From NCBI GenBank assembly GCA_021741355.1, contig JAIOXZ010000007.1, forward strand, positions 62,001 through 126,000: a stretch of DNA of 64,000 bases, in the 5' to 3' direction. Every line of letters starts with the position of its first letter. Position 1 is the stretch's first letter. The notes beneath the pieces were generated by a model. The model ran no database searches and was not told the DNA's origin. It worked only from the letters and a program-made list of their open reading frames with translations. The position numbers were made by a program, and so were the translations under genes. Positions 9,596 through 18,007 of the stretch are shown in pieces. Origin of the DNA: Caulobacter sp. Lineage in GTDB: Bacteria; Pseudomonadota; Alphaproteobacteria; Caulobacterales; Caulobacteraceae.

Positions 9596-9606
9596 AAGCT
9601 CAGGCC

Positions 9607-9807
9607 ATGACCGAAACCGCCGCCCCCTTCGTCGCCGACGTCGACCCCCGCCTGCTGGAAATCCTCGTCTGCCCGGTGACCCGGACCCCGCTGACCTATG
9701 ACCGGGCCAAGGGTGAGCTGGTCAGCAAGGCGGCGAAGCTGGCCTATCCGATCCGCGACGGCGTGCCGATCATGCTGCCGGAAGAAGCGCGCGAACTGGA
9801 CGAGTAG
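9607..9807 (+). CDS. Trm112/YcaR family protein
   Basis: A 66-residue protein of the UPF0434/Trm112p family. After a short tail the core reads [20 protein letters not shown], then [23 protein letters not shown]. Only one cysteine (in VCPV) is present, so a zinc site with the usual four ligands is missing, as in many bacterial YcaR proteins. Eukaryotic Trm112 activates methyltransferases; the bacterial role is unclear. It is the last gene of the cnoX-LonN unit. A palindromic element follows immediately. Confidence 0.87.
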   Translation: MTETAAPFVADVDPRLLEILVCPVTRTPLTYDRAKGELVSKAAKLAYPIRDGVPIMLPEEARELDE

Positions 9808-9816
9808 GGGCCTCCT

Positions 9817-9924
9817 GCGTCCTTCGACACGGCCCTTCGGGCCTGCTCAGGATGACGTGGAACGGAGGGCTTCAAATATCTCCGTCATGGTGAGCAGCGC
9901 GAAGCGCGTGTCGAACCATGCACG
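9817..9924. repeat. Cloverleaf-capable intergenic repeat, family 2, copy A
   Basis: The outer stem TTCGACAC (9823-9830) pairs with GTGTCGAA (9908-9915). Inside it are hairpin GGCCC-TTC-GGGCC (9831-9843), a central arm pairing TGCTCA (9844-9849) with TGAGCA (9891-9896) and ATGACG (9852-9857) with CGTCAT (9883-9888), and hairpin GCGC-GAA-GCGC (9897-9907). It lies between the convergent trm112-like and ubiH-family genes. Copy B, at 15996-16110, is in the opposite orientation and keeps the same pairing. Confidence 0.8.
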
Positions 9925-9928
9925 CTGA

Positions 9929-11179
9929 CTAAAGCGCCTGACCGCGCAGCAGCCGGGGCAGGTCCCCGACCGCGCCGCCAGCCTCGTGCATGAAGAATCG
10001 TCGGGCCGGGCCGATGCGGTTGATCGCCGCCATGCCGACGCCCCGGACCAGCCGGATCAGCGGATTGTCGTTCGAGAACAGCCAGACGAAGGCGTCCATG
10101 CCGGCCGCCAGGGTGTTGGTGTCGAACCGGCGCCAGCCGGCGTAGCGCTCCAGCACCGCTTCGGAGCCGATGTCCTCGCCCAGTCGTGACGCCTCGACGA
10201 TCACCTCGGCCAGCGCCGCCGCGCCCTTCAGGCCAAGATTCAGGCCCTGGCCGGCGATCGGGTGGACCCCGTGGGCCGCGTCGCCCAGCAGGGCGATACG
10301 CGGCGCGCAGAGTTTCTCGGCGATCGACAATGATAGCGGATAGGTGAACACCGGCCCGACCACCTCGATCCGGCCGAGGAATTCGCCGAAGCGGCGGGCA
10401 AGATGGGCGTCGAACGCCTCCGGGCTTGCGGCTTTCAAGGCGTCGGCGCGGATCCGCTTCTCGGTCCAGACCAGGCTGGCGCGGTCGTCGGTCAGGGGCA
10501 GGATGGCGAACGGTCCGCCGGGCAGGAAATACTCATGGGCGACGCCGCCGTGGGCGTGTTCGAGCTTCACCGTGCAGACAACGCCGGTCTGGGGGTAGTC
10601 CCAGCCGATAGCCTCGATCCCGGCGGCCTTGCGAACGGCCGAGCCGCGACCCTCCGCGCCGACGACCAGCGGCGCGGTCAGCACCCGGCCGCTCGACAGG
10701 GTCACCGCGGCGAAGGCCGGCTTCACATCGACCGACACCACCCGCTCGGGCGCCAGAACCTGGATGCCGGCGTCCGCGATCCCTTGGGCCAGGGCGGCGC
10801 GGGTGCGGCGGTTCTCCAGCATGTAGCCGAGCGGCTCGCCCGCGACCCGGTCGGCGATCTCGCCGGAATCGAAGTGCAGGAAGAAGGGGCTCTGGCCCGG
10901 TGACGCGGCGCCCGGGCTGCGGCCGTCGGTGACGAGGATCTCGTCCATCCGCTGGGCGTAAGGCTCCAGCAGCGGGGCGAGGCCCAGCGTCCGCCACTGA
11001 CGGAAGCAGGAAAAGGCGATCGCGCTGGAACGGCCGTCGAAGGTCGCCTCCAGCTGGGTGTCGAACGGCGCCGGGTCGACCAGCAGCGGTTCGATGCCGC
11101 CGCTCTTCAGGGCCAGCGCGAGGGTGGCGCCGGCCATGCCGGCCCCGGCGATAATCACATCGGCGTCAAACTGGGCCAT
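9929..11179 (-). CDS. UbiH/UbiF/VisC/COQ6 family FAD-dependent hydroxylase
   Basis: A 416-residue flavoprotein monooxygenase. The N-terminal dinucleotide-binding motif is VIIAGAGMAGATLALAL. The central DG-type region is VVGAEGRGSAVRKAAG, and the second FAD motif is LLGDAAHGVHPIAGQGLNLGLKGAAAL. This last pattern is typical of the ubiquinone ring hydroxylases (UbiH, UbiF, UbiI, UbiL, UbiM). Which ring position is hydroxylated cannot be told from sequence. It follows a small membrane protein gene by 2 bp on the same strand and is presumably co-transcribed with it. The enzyme would work at the cytoplasmic face of the inner membrane with other Ubi proteins. Confidence 0.87.
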   Translation of the reverse strand: MAQFDADVIIAGAGMAGATLALALKSGGIEPLLVDPAPFDTQLEATFDGRSSAIAFSCFRQWRTLGLAPLLEPYAQRMDEILVTDGRSPGAASPGQSPFFLHFDSGEIADRVAGEPLGYMLENRRTRAALAQGIADAGIQVLAPERVVSVDVKPAFAAVTLSSGRVLTAPLVVGAEGRGSAVRKAAGIEAIGWDYPQTGVVCTVKLEHAHGGVAHEYFLPGGPFAILPLTDDRASLVWTEKRIRADALKAASPEAFDAHLARRFGEFLGRIEVVGPVFTYPLSLSIAEKLCAPRIALLGDAAHGVHPIAGQGLNLGLKGAAALAEVIVEASRLGEDIGSEAVLERYAGWRRFDTNTLAAGMDAFVWLFSNDNPLIRLVRGVGMAAINRIGPARRFFMHEAGGAVGDLPRLLRGQAL

Positions 11180-11181
11180 GG

Positions 11182-11664
11182 CTAGTAGGGCACCGTCGCG
11201 GGCGTTTCAGGCTGCTTCTGGCCTTCGAGAATATCGCCGACGGGATCAGCAGACGGCGCGGTCTTGGGCGCGGGCGTCGCCTTGGGTCGTGGCGTCGCAG
11301 GCGGCACCGCCAGCGGGGCGGGCGGTGGTACGATAGGTTTGGCGATGGTCGATTCCGCGGCCGTCGGCGTGTCCGCCGCATCAGTCTCTTCTGCGGCAGG
11401 CCTGGTCTCGGTCGCTTTCGGCGCGGGACCGGACGAGGGGGCGGGCGTGGCGGAGCGATCCGAAGGATCGAAGGCCACCGCCTCACGCGCGCCGTCGACA
11501 GGCGCGGTCAGCGGCACGGCGACCTGTTCGACGCCGGTGTACCAGCCGGGCGGGTTCTTGCGGATCTGGTCGCGGAAGCCGAGGAACAGCCCCAACACCC
11601 CGCAGGCGGCGAGGAAGAGGGCGACCCAGCGAAGCGCGGGCGGCGTGGAGGTGACGTCGGTCAT
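11182..11664 (-). CDS. Hypothetical single-pass membrane protein with Pro/Ala-rich tail
   Basis: I do not recognise a family. Of 160 residues, 12-30 (RWVALFLAACGVLGLFLGF) form one transmembrane helix. Next comes a short conserved-looking stretch, RDQIRKNPPGWYTGVEQVAVPLTAPVDGAREAV. Residues 70-160 are low-complexity proline, alanine and threonine, probably disordered in the periplasm and perhaps crossing the cell wall. The tail ends EGQKQPETPATVPY. It is the first gene of a two-gene unit with the ubiquinone-type hydroxylase 2 bp downstream, so an accessory role there is possible but only inferred. It is divergent from the efflux operon. Confidence 0.65.
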   Translation of the reverse strand: MTDVTSTPPALRWVALFLAACGVLGLFLGFRDQIRKNPPGWYTGVEQVAVPLTAPVDGAREAVAFDPSDRSATPAPSSGPAPKATETRPAAEETDAADTPTAAESTIAKPIVPPPAPLAVPPATPRPKATPAPKTAPSADPVGDILEGQKQPETPATVPY

Positions 11665-11714
11665 CGCTGTCAGGTTACCGCGAGCCGCCGCCCGGTGAAA
11701 GCGCGCGCCGCCAA

Positions 11715-11743
11715 AGTTGATTTATGGACGCTCGCGTCCACTT
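11715..11743 (+). promoter_or_regulatory. emrAB-tetR promoter with embedded palindromic operator
   Basis: TTGATT (11715-11720) and ACTTAA (11738-11743) are spaced by 17 bp and can serve as -35 and -10. Exactly between them lies TGGACGC-TC-GCGTCCA (11723-11738), a perfect 7+2+7 inverted repeat. A TetR-family gene closes the downstream operon, so this is the natural candidate for its autoregulatory operator. The promoter hexamers are moderate matches. Confidence 0.6.
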
Positions 11744-11835
11744 AACGCTTGCTGACCCCCGAGCGCGGCGCTATCGGCTGAGGAAGAACGGATCGCGAGG
11801 TCCGATGTGTTCCCTGTGTGGCCCGAGGGCGAGCG

Positions 11836-12942
11836 ATGCCGTCCATTCCCAGAAACCGACTGATTCCGGTCCTGACCGCCACAGTCGCCGGTCTGGCGAT
11901 CCTCATCGGCGGCGCCTTCTGGTGGGCCGACAAACAGGCTTTCGAAAAGACCGACAACGCCTTCGTCCAGGCCGACACCGTACAGATCAGTCCGCAGGTG
12001 GCCGGCTATGTGGTCGAGGTGCTGGTCAGCGACAACCAGCACGTGGAGGCCGGCCAAGTGCTGGCCCGCATCGACCCGACCACCTTCCAGGCCCGGCTTG
12101 ATCAGGCCATCGCCAACGCCAACGCCCTGCAGGCCGCGGTCAGCGCCGTCGACGACAAGGCCGCCCTCGAACAGGCGGTGATCGCCCAGCGCGCGGCCGG
12201 CCTGGCGAGCGCGCGCGCCGAGGCCAGCCGTTCTGACGCCGACATGAAGCGCTACGGCGACCTGGCCGCGAAGGGCTGGGTCTCGGATCAGAAGCTGTCG
12301 ACCATCCGCGCCGGAGCGGCCCAGTCCGCCGCGTCGGTGGCCCAGGCGCAGGCGGCGCTGGAAGCGGAGCAGCGCTCGGCGGAGTCGCTGGGTTCGGCCC
12401 GCGCCCAGACAGTGGCCCAGGTGGCCGCCGCCCGGGCCGCTGTGCAGCAGGCGCAGCTTGATCTGGAACGCACCGTGATCCGCGCGCCCGCCGCCGGCGT
12501 CGTGGGCGCACGGTCCGTTCGTCCCGGCCAGCTCGTGCAGCCTGGCGTCACGCTGATGAGCGTGGTGCCGCTGGGCAAGGCCTTCATCGTGGCCAACTTC
12601 AAGGAAACCCAGCTGGCCCGTCTGCGCACCGGCCAGCCCGTGGAAATCAGGGCCGACGCCTTTGGCGGCGCGACGATCAAGGGTCGGGTCGAGAGCTTCG
12701 CGCCCGCGACCGGCGCGGAATTCGCGCTGATCCCCGTTGAGAACGCCGTCGGCAACTTCACCAAGATCGCGCAGCGGATTCCGGTGCGCATCGTCGTGCT
12801 CCCGGGCGACGCCCTGGCGTCGGCCCTTCGGCCGGGCCTGTCGGTCGAGGTCAAGGTGGATGTGCGGGGCCGGACCGGGCTGAGCTTCGCCGAGTCCGGC
12901 CAGGCGCCGGCGCAACTCGCCCGCACCGGGCAGTCCCGCTAG
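11836..12942 (+). CDS. emrA: EmrA-like HlyD-family membrane fusion protein
   Basis: A 368-residue periplasmic adaptor with one N-terminal membrane anchor (about 8-27, LIPVLTATVAGLAILIGGAFWW). The biotinyl-lipoyl half-motif DNAFVQADTVQISPQVAGYVVEVLVSDNQHVEAGQVLARID follows. A long alanine-rich helical hairpin spans about 80-205, and the second lipoyl half is VIRAPAAGVVGARSVRPGQLV. It links the MFS pump to an outer-membrane TolC-type channel, which is not in this window. The ATG at 11836 has GAGGG seven bases upstream. The emrB gene starts 4 bp after its stop. Confidence 0.9.
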   Translation: MPSIPRNRLIPVLTATVAGLAILIGGAFWWADKQAFEKTDNAFVQADTVQISPQVAGYVVEVLVSDNQHVEAGQVLARIDPTTFQARLDQAIANANALQAAVSAVDDKAALEQAVIAQRAAGLASARAEASRSDADMKRYGDLAAKGWVSDQKLSTIRAGAAQSAASVAQAQAALEAEQRSAESLGSARAQTVAQVAAARAAVQQAQLDLERTVIRAPAAGVVGARSVRPGQLVQPGVTLMSVVPLGKAFIVANFKETQLARLRTGQPVEIRADAFGGATIKGRVESFAPATGAEFALIPVENAVGNFTKIAQRIPVRIVVLPGDALASALRPGLSVEVKVDVRGRTGLSFAESGQAPAQLARTGQSR

Positions 12943-12946
12943 ACCT

Positions 12947-14548
12947 GTGACAGCCGCGACCCTGACAGGGCCTGACGCGGCGACCGAAGCGCCCGCCGTC
13001 AACTGGACGATGCTGTTCCTCGGGTTCGGGGGCATGGCGATCGGCCAGTTCATGGCCATCCTCGACATCCAGATCGTCGCCGCCTCCCTGCCCCAGATCC
13101 AGGCCGGGGTGGGGGCCAGCGCCGACCAGGTAAGCTGGATCCAGACCGCCTACCTGATCCCCGAGGTCGTGATGATCCCGCTGTCGGCGTACCTGGCGCG
13201 GCTATGGGGGACGCAACGGGTGTTCCTGGCCAGCTGCGGCGGCTTCGTCGTCATGAGCGTGCTGGCCGGCATGTCGACGAGCTTCGAGATGCTGATCGTT
13301 TGCCGCGCCCTGCAGGGGTTCGTCGGCGGGGCCATGGTGCCGACGGTGTTCGCGACCGCCTTCAGCGCCTTCCCGCCGGAGCGCCGGGTCACAGCCAATG
13401 TCGTGACCGGGATGATCGTCACCCTGGCCCCGACCATCGGGCCCAGCCTGGGCGGGCACCTGACCGACTGGCTGAACTGGCGCTGGCTGTTCTTCATCAA
13501 CGTCGTGCCGGGCCTGCTCAGCCTGTTCCTGGTCGGCCGGTGGGGAAACTTCGACAAGGGAGACCGGCGGCTGGCGCACAACTTCGACTGGTTCGGCCTG
13601 GCGATGATGGCCGTCTTCCTGATCAGCATGCAGTACGTGGTCGAGGAGGGCGCCAAGGACAACTGGTTCGAGGATACGGCCATCCTGTGGCTGACCGTCC
13701 TGTCGGCCGTCACCGGCGCGGCGTTCCTCTGGCGGCAACTGTCCTACTTCCAGCCGATCGTGCAACTGAGGGCGTTCTCCGACCGCAACTTCTCGCTCGG
13801 GATCCTGATGGCCGCCACCTCCGGCCTGTCCCTCTACGGCGGCACCTTCCTGATGCCGCTGTACCTCGGCCGGGTGCGTGGATTTTCGGCGGCCGAGGTC
13901 GGGACGACGATGCTGGTGTCGGGCCTGGCGATGTTCATCACCGGCCCACTTGCCGGTCGCTGGGTGCGGGCGGTCGACCCGCGCATCCCCATCTTCGTCG
14001 GCTACGGCATGGTCGCCTGGGGCATGTGGCTGGGACATGCGGTCAACGGTGAGTGGGGCTTTGTCGAGTTCGCCGCCGTCCAGGCCTTTCGCGGCGTCGG
14101 GGTGATGGTGGCGATGATCGCCTCGACCCAGCTGACCATGAGCACGCTGCCGATGCATCTGATCAAGGACGCGTCAGGTCTGCTCAATCTGGCGCGCAAC
14201 ACCGCCGGCGCGGTTGGCATGGCGATCATCGCCAGCAACCTGACCACCCAGGGCGCCGTGCACATGAACGACATCACCGCGCGGATCGACAGCTCCAGCA
14301 TCGAGGGGCAGGCTATGCTGGCGGGGCTGACCCGCAGGTTCGCCCAACTGGGCGTGGCCGACCCCGAAGGCGCCGCCTACAAGGCCATGCAATACATGAT
14401 CAGCCAGAAGGCCCAGATCCTCGCGTTCGGCGACGCCTTCGCCTTCATGGCGGTCTGCGCCGCCGTCGCCGCCCTGCTGGCCCTGCTGGCCAAACCCGGC
14501 AAGACGCATCCCGGCGGCCGGGCCTTCACACCGGAGCCCGAGCACTGA
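12947..14548 (+). CDS. emrB: EmrB-like DHA2-family MFS drug efflux transporter
   Basis: A 533-residue inner-membrane antiporter with about 14 hydrophobic helices, the DHA2 (14-TM) pattern. Helix 1 contains the LDIQIVAASLPQIQAGVGAS motif typical of EmrB, and LARLWGTQRVFL corresponds to the MFS motif A loop. The stretch GPSLGGHLTDWLNWRWLFFINVVPG is the antiporter motif C region. The start is GTG at 12947, 4 bp after emrA. The stop overlaps the tetR start as TGATG, which suggests translational coupling. The pair should export hydrophobic toxic compounds; the substrate is unknown. Confidence 0.92.
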   Translation: MTAATLTGPDAATEAPAVNWTMLFLGFGGMAIGQFMAILDIQIVAASLPQIQAGVGASADQVSWIQTAYLIPEVVMIPLSAYLARLWGTQRVFLASCGGFVVMSVLAGMSTSFEMLIVCRALQGFVGGAMVPTVFATAFSAFPPERRVTANVVTGMIVTLAPTIGPSLGGHLTDWLNWRWLFFINVVPGLLSLFLVGRWGNFDKGDRRLAHNFDWFGLAMMAVFLISMQYVVEEGAKDNWFEDTAILWLTVLSAVTGAAFLWRQLSYFQPIVQLRAFSDRNFSLGILMAATSGLSLYGGTFLMPLYLGRVRGFSAAEVGTTMLVSGLAMFITGPLAGRWVRAVDPRIPIFVGYGMVAWGMWLGHAVNGEWGFVEFAAVQAFRGVGVMVAMIASTQLTMSTLPMHLIKDASGLLNLARNTAGAVGMAIIASNLTTQGAVHMNDITARIDSSSIEGQAMLAGLTRRFAQLGVADPEGAAYKAMQYMISQKAQILAFGDAFAFMAVCAAVAALLALLAKPGKTHPGGRAFTPEPEH

Positions 14549-15153
14549 TGCCCAGACTCGCCGGACAGATCGACACCGCCAAAAGTGAGGCCATCCTCGA
14601 CGCCGCCTCCGAGGTGCTGGGCGAGCGCGGCCTGTCGGCGCCGATGGAGGAGATCGCCCGGCGGGCAAAGGTCTCGAAACAGACAGTCTACAATCACTAC
14701 GGCTCCAAGACCGAACTGGTCCGGGCCCTCGTCGAGCGGCGGGTTGAGACCATTACCGCTCCGCTGCGGGAGCCTGGCGCGGTGGATCGGCCCGAGGAAA
14801 CCCTCAAGGCCTACGCGCGAACCGTGCTGACGGTGGTGACCAACCGAAACTACGGCCTGATGCGCGTCACGGTGCAGAGCGCCGGAGAGATGCCCGACCT
14901 CGCGCGCGAGGTGTTTGAGACCGGGCCCAAGGCCAGCCGCCGCCAGCTTGCCGCGTTCCTCGAAGCCGAGACCCGCGCCGGCAGGATGAACGTGCCCGAC
15001 CCCATGCAGGCCGCGGAACTCTACAGCGGCATGGTGCTGGGCCATCGCCAGACCAAGGCCCTGCTCAATCTGGCGACGGACCTCGAGCCCGACGAGATCG
15101 AGGCCCTGGCCGCCGAATGCGCCTACCGCTTCATGCGGGCCTACGCACCGTAA
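14548..15153 (+). CDS. TetR/AcrR family transcriptional regulator of the efflux operon
   Basis: A 201-residue repressor-type protein. The N-terminal helix-turn-helix reads AILDAASEVLGERGLSAPMEEIARRAKVSKQTVYNHYGSKTELVRALV, a canonical TetR DNA-binding domain. The C-terminal half resembles the AefR-like TetR C-terminal domain (LMRVTVQSAGEMPDLAREVFETGP). Its ATG overlaps the emrB stop by one base. Being the last gene of the operon it presumably regulates, it would be co-expressed with the pump and bind the palindrome at 11723-11738. The gene converges on fabI with 7 bp between the stops. Confidence 0.9.
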   Translation: MPRLAGQIDTAKSEAILDAASEVLGERGLSAPMEEIARRAKVSKQTVYNHYGSKTELVRALVERRVETITAPLREPGAVDRPEETLKAYARTVLTVVTNRNYGLMRVTVQSAGEMPDLAREVFETGPKASRRQLAAFLEAETRAGRMNVPDPMQAAELYSGMVLGHRQTKALLNLATDLEPDEIEALAAECAYRFMRAYAP

Positions 15154-15160
15154 GGCGGGT

Positions 15161-15979
15161 TCAGCCCTCGGCCGTCTCGGCGTCCGGCAGGCCGATCATG
15201 TGGAATCCCGCATCGACGTGAACCACTTCGCCGGTGGTCGAGCGACCCAGTTCCGACAACAGCCACAGCGCGGCGCCGGCCACCCCTTCCATCGAGGTGT
15301 CTTCCTTCAGCGCGCTGAACGCGCGGCCCTGGCTGATCATGCCGCGGCCGCCGGAGATGCCGGCCAGCGACAGGGTGCGCATGGCCCCGGCCGAGATCGC
15401 GTTGACCCGGATGCCCTTGGGACCCAGGTCGCGGGCGATGTAGCGGGTCGCCGCCTCCAGCGCCGCCTTGGCCACGCCCATGGTGTTGTAGTTGGGGATA
15501 ACCCGCTCGGCGCCGAGATAGGTCATGGTCACCATCGACCCGCCGTTCGGCATCATCGCCGAGACCCGCTTCGCGGTGTCGACGAAGCTGAAGGCCGAGA
15601 TGTTCATCGCCCGCAGAAAGCCCTCGCGGGTGGTGTTCTCGACGAACGAGCCCTTGAGCTCGTCCTTGTTGGCGAAGGCGATCGAATGGAGGAAGGCGTC
15701 GAGCGTGCCCATCTCGGTCTCGAGCCGGGCGAAGGCGGCGTCCATCGAGGCGTCGTCGGTGACTTCCATGGGCACGAAGGTCTTTACGCCAAGGCTCTCG
15801 CCGAGCGGGCGGACGCGCTTTTCCATGTCCGGCAGATAGGCGAAGGCCAGCTCCGCGCCCTGGGCGGCCAACTGCGAGGCGATGCCGAAGGCGATCGAGT
15901 TGTGGTTCGCCACGCCGGTGATCAGGGCCTTCTTGCCCTTCATCAGGTCGCCCTTGGGGAAGCTGTAGTCGTCGGCCAT
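15161..15979 (-). CDS. fabI: Enoyl-[acyl-carrier-protein] reductase (NADH)
   Basis: A 272-residue short-chain dehydrogenase of the FabI type, catalysing the last step of each fatty-acid elongation round. The cofactor motif is the divergent GVANHNSIAFGIA used by FabI in place of TGxxxGxG. The catalytic Tyr-x6-Lys pair is in YNTMGVAK, preceded by SMVTMTYLGAERVIP. The C-terminal GRSTTGEVVHVDAGFHMIG is typical. It lies downstream of fabA-fabB on the same strand but is separated from fabB by a palindromic element, so it may have separate transcription. Confidence 0.94.
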   Translation of the reverse strand: MADDYSFPKGDLMKGKKALITGVANHNSIAFGIASQLAAQGAELAFAYLPDMEKRVRPLGESLGVKTFVPMEVTDDASMDAAFARLETEMGTLDAFLHSIAFANKDELKGSFVENTTREGFLRAMNISAFSFVDTAKRVSAMMPNGGSMVTMTYLGAERVIPNYNTMGVAKAALEAATRYIARDLGPKGIRVNAISAGAMRTLSLAGISGGRGMISQGRAFSALKEDTSMEGVAGAALWLLSELGRSTTGEVVHVDAGFHMIGLPDAETAEG

Positions 15980-15995
15980 GTGGCGTTCCTTGTCA

Positions 15996-16110
15996 GTGCG
16001 TGGTTCGAGACGCGCCCTTGCGGGCGCTCCTCACCATGACGAAGAGGGTTTGCGGCCCTCGCCGCCCGTCATCCTGAGGAGGCTGCGTAAGCAGCCGTCT
16101 CGAAGGACGC
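15996..16110. repeat. Cloverleaf-capable intergenic repeat, family 2, copy B
   Basis: The outer stem TTCGAGAC (16004-16011) pairs with GTCTCGAA (16097-16104). Inside are hairpin GCGCCC-TTGC-GGGCGC (16012-16027), a central arm pairing TCCTCA (16028-16033) with TGAGGA (16075-16080) and ATGACG (16036-16041) with CGTCAT (16067-16072), and hairpin GGCTGC-GTAA-GCAGCC (16081-16096). A GAGGG/CCCTC stem caps the central arm. It lies between fabI and fabB, both on the minus strand, so it sits upstream of the fabI start codon. Confidence 0.8.
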
Positions 16111-16130
16111 AAGTTGCTTGTGGCGGACCC

Positions 16131-17342
16131 CTAGACCCGCGCCATCACCAGGCAGCCGTTGGTGCCGCCGAAGCCGAAGCTGTTGGACATCACTGTCTCG
16201 ACCTGCCGGTCGGCCCGCTGGCGCAGGATCGGCATGTCCTCGAATGCCGGGTCGAGGGTCTCGATATTGGCGCTTTCGGCCAGGAAGCCGTTGTTCAGCA
16301 TCATCAGGCTGTAGATCGCCTCCTGCGCCCCGGCCGCGCCGAGCGAGTGGCCGGTCAGGGACTTGGTCGAGGAAATCGCCGGGGCGTTCTTGCCGAAGAC
16401 CTCGCGGACCGCCTCCATCTCCTTGATGTCGCCGACCGGCGTCGAGGTGCCGTGCGGGTTGAGATAGTCGATGGTCCGGCCGCCGGCGCCGGCCATGGCC
16501 AAACGCATGCAGCGCGCGGCGCCCTCGCCGGACGGAGCGACCATGTCGAAGCCGTCCGAATTGGCCGCGTAGCCGACGATCTCGCCGTAGATTTTCGCGC
16601 CGCGGGCCTTCGCCCGTTCCATTTCCTCCAGCACCACGATGCCCGCGCCGCCGGCGATGACGAAGCCGTCGCGGTTCAGGTCATAGGCGCGGCTGGCGAC
16701 GGCCGGCCGGTCGTTGAAGTTGCTGCTCATGGCGCCCATGGCGTCGAACATGTTGGACAGCGACCAGTCCAGCTCCTCGGTCCCGCCGGCGAACACCACG
16801 TCCTGCTTGCCCATCAGAATCTGCTCGTAGGCCGAGCCGATGCAGTGGGTCGAGGTCGCGCAGGCCGAGCTGATCGAGAAATTCAGGCCGCGGATCTTGA
16901 ACCAGGTGGCCAGGGTCGCCGAGGCGCCCGAGCTCATCGCCTTGGGGACAGCGAACGGCCCGATACGCTTGGGACCCTTCTCGCGGGTGGTCTCGGCGGC
17001 GGCGATGATCGCCCGCGTCGAGGGGCCGCCCGAGCCGATGATCAGGCCGGTGTGGTCGTTGGAGACCTCGGTCTCCTCGAGGCCGGAATCGGCGATCGCC
17101 TGCTCCATGGCGACATGCGCCCAGCCGGTGCCCTCGGCGAGGAAGCGGGCGGCGCGACGGTCGACAAGCGATTCCCAGTCGCAGTCGGGCGCGGCTTCGA
17201 CCTGTGAGCGGAATCCGAGATCTGCGTAGGACTGGGCGAATTTCACACCCGACTTCGCCTCGCGCAGGGAGGCGATGACCTCATTGGCGCTGGACCCGAT
17301 CGAAGACACGATACCGATGCCGGAAACGACAACGCGACGCAT
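16131..17342 (-). CDS. fabB: Beta-ketoacyl-ACP synthase I
   Basis: A 403-residue condensing enzyme. The catalytic cysteine is C161 in [12 protein letters not shown]. The two histidines of the triad are H297 ([11 protein letters not shown]) and H332 (TGHSLGAAG), within one position of E. coli FabB numbering. The C-terminal [11 protein letters not shown] loop is intact. With FabA upstream it forms the anaerobic unsaturated fatty acid pathway. The ATG at 17342 is preceded by a perfect AAGGAG. It is 70 bp downstream of fabA, the usual fabA-fabB order in alphaproteobacteria. Confidence 0.95.
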   Translation of the reverse strand: MRRVVVSGIGIVSSIGSSANEVIASLREAKSGVKFAQSYADLGFRSQVEAAPDCDWESLVDRRAARFLAEGTGWAHVAMEQAIADSGLEETEVSNDHTGLIIGSGGPSTRAIIAAAETTREKGPKRIGPFAVPKAMSSGASATLATWFKIRGLNFSISSACATSTHCIGSAYEQILMGKQDVVFAGGTEELDWSLSNMFDAMGAMSSNFNDRPAVASRAYDLNRDGFVIAGGAGIVVLEEMERAKARGAKIYGEIVGYAANSDGFDMVAPSGEGAARCMRLAMAGAGGRTIDYLNPHGTSTPVGDIKEMEAVREVFGKNAPAISSTKSLTGHSLGAAGAQEAIYSLMMLNNGFLAESANIETLDPAFEDMPILRQRADRQVETVMSNSFGFGGTNGCLVMARV

Positions 17343-17412
17343 AGCAACTCCTTCCATCCCCGATCCGCCCCTTGTGGGACGGACCCCCCTGCCGGTCCGG
17401 TTCTTCGCCCGG

Positions 17413-17937
17413 CTATTTCGCGTAGAGACCGACGCGCAGGTCCGTAGCCTCATAGATAGGCTTTCCGTCCGCGATCAGCACCCCGTCGCCTATGCCCATA
17501 ACGAGCCGGCGGTTGATCACGCGCTTGAGCTCGACGCGGTAAACGACCTTCTTGATGTCGGGCGTGACCTCGCCGGTGAACTTCACCTCGCCCACACCCA
17601 GGGCGCGGCCGCGGCCCTGGCCGCCGATCCAGCCGAGGTAGTAGCCGACCAGCTGCCACATGGCGTCCAGGCCCAGGCAGCCGGGCATCACCGGGTCATT
17701 GTTGAAGTGGCAGGCGAAGAACCAGAGGTCCGCGCGGATATCCAGCTCGGCCTCGACCAGGCCCTTGCCGTGGGCGCCGCCGTCGTTGTCGATATGGGTG
17801 ATGCGGTCGAACATCAGCATCGGCGGCATGGGCAGCTGGGCGTTGCCGGGGCCGAAGGTCTCGTCGCGGCCGCTGGCGATCAGGTCTTCGTAGCTGTAGC
17901 TGGACTTCGCCATGGGCGGCGGGTTCGTCGAGGTCAT
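17413..17937 (-). CDS. fabA: 3-hydroxydecanoyl-ACP dehydratase/isomerase
   Basis: A 174-residue hot-dog-fold enzyme that dehydrates 3-hydroxydecanoyl-ACP and isomerises the product to cis-3-decenoyl-ACP, the entry to unsaturated fatty acids. The active-site histidine H77 ([14 protein letters not shown]) and aspartate D91 ([10 protein letters not shown]) are both present, and the length matches E. coli FabA (172). I use the ATG at 17937, with GGTGA a few bases upstream; an ATG at 17913 ([10 protein letters not shown]) would also give a complete domain. It is the first gene of the fabA-fabB unit. Confidence 0.95.
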   Translation of the reverse strand: MTSTNPPPMAKSSYSYEDLIASGRDETFGPGNAQLPMPPMLMFDRITHIDNDGGAHGKGLVEAELDIRADLWFFACHFNNDPVMPGCLGLDAMWQLVGYYLGWIGGQGRGRALGVGEVKFTGEVTPDIKKVVYRVELKRVINRRLVMGIGDGVLIADGKPIYEATDLRVGLYAK

Positions 17938-18007
17938 GCGTCACCGGAACTTCGCCGCGCGGTGCGGCCGGGAAGAAAGCGCGGGTTACCACGCGCGGGA
18001 AGCGGTC

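Noticed and set aside
14053..14547. Upstream in-frame extension of the TetR-family gene
   Set aside because: It overlaps emrB in another frame and reads as low-complexity arginine/glycine. The HTH protein starts naturally at ATG 14548.
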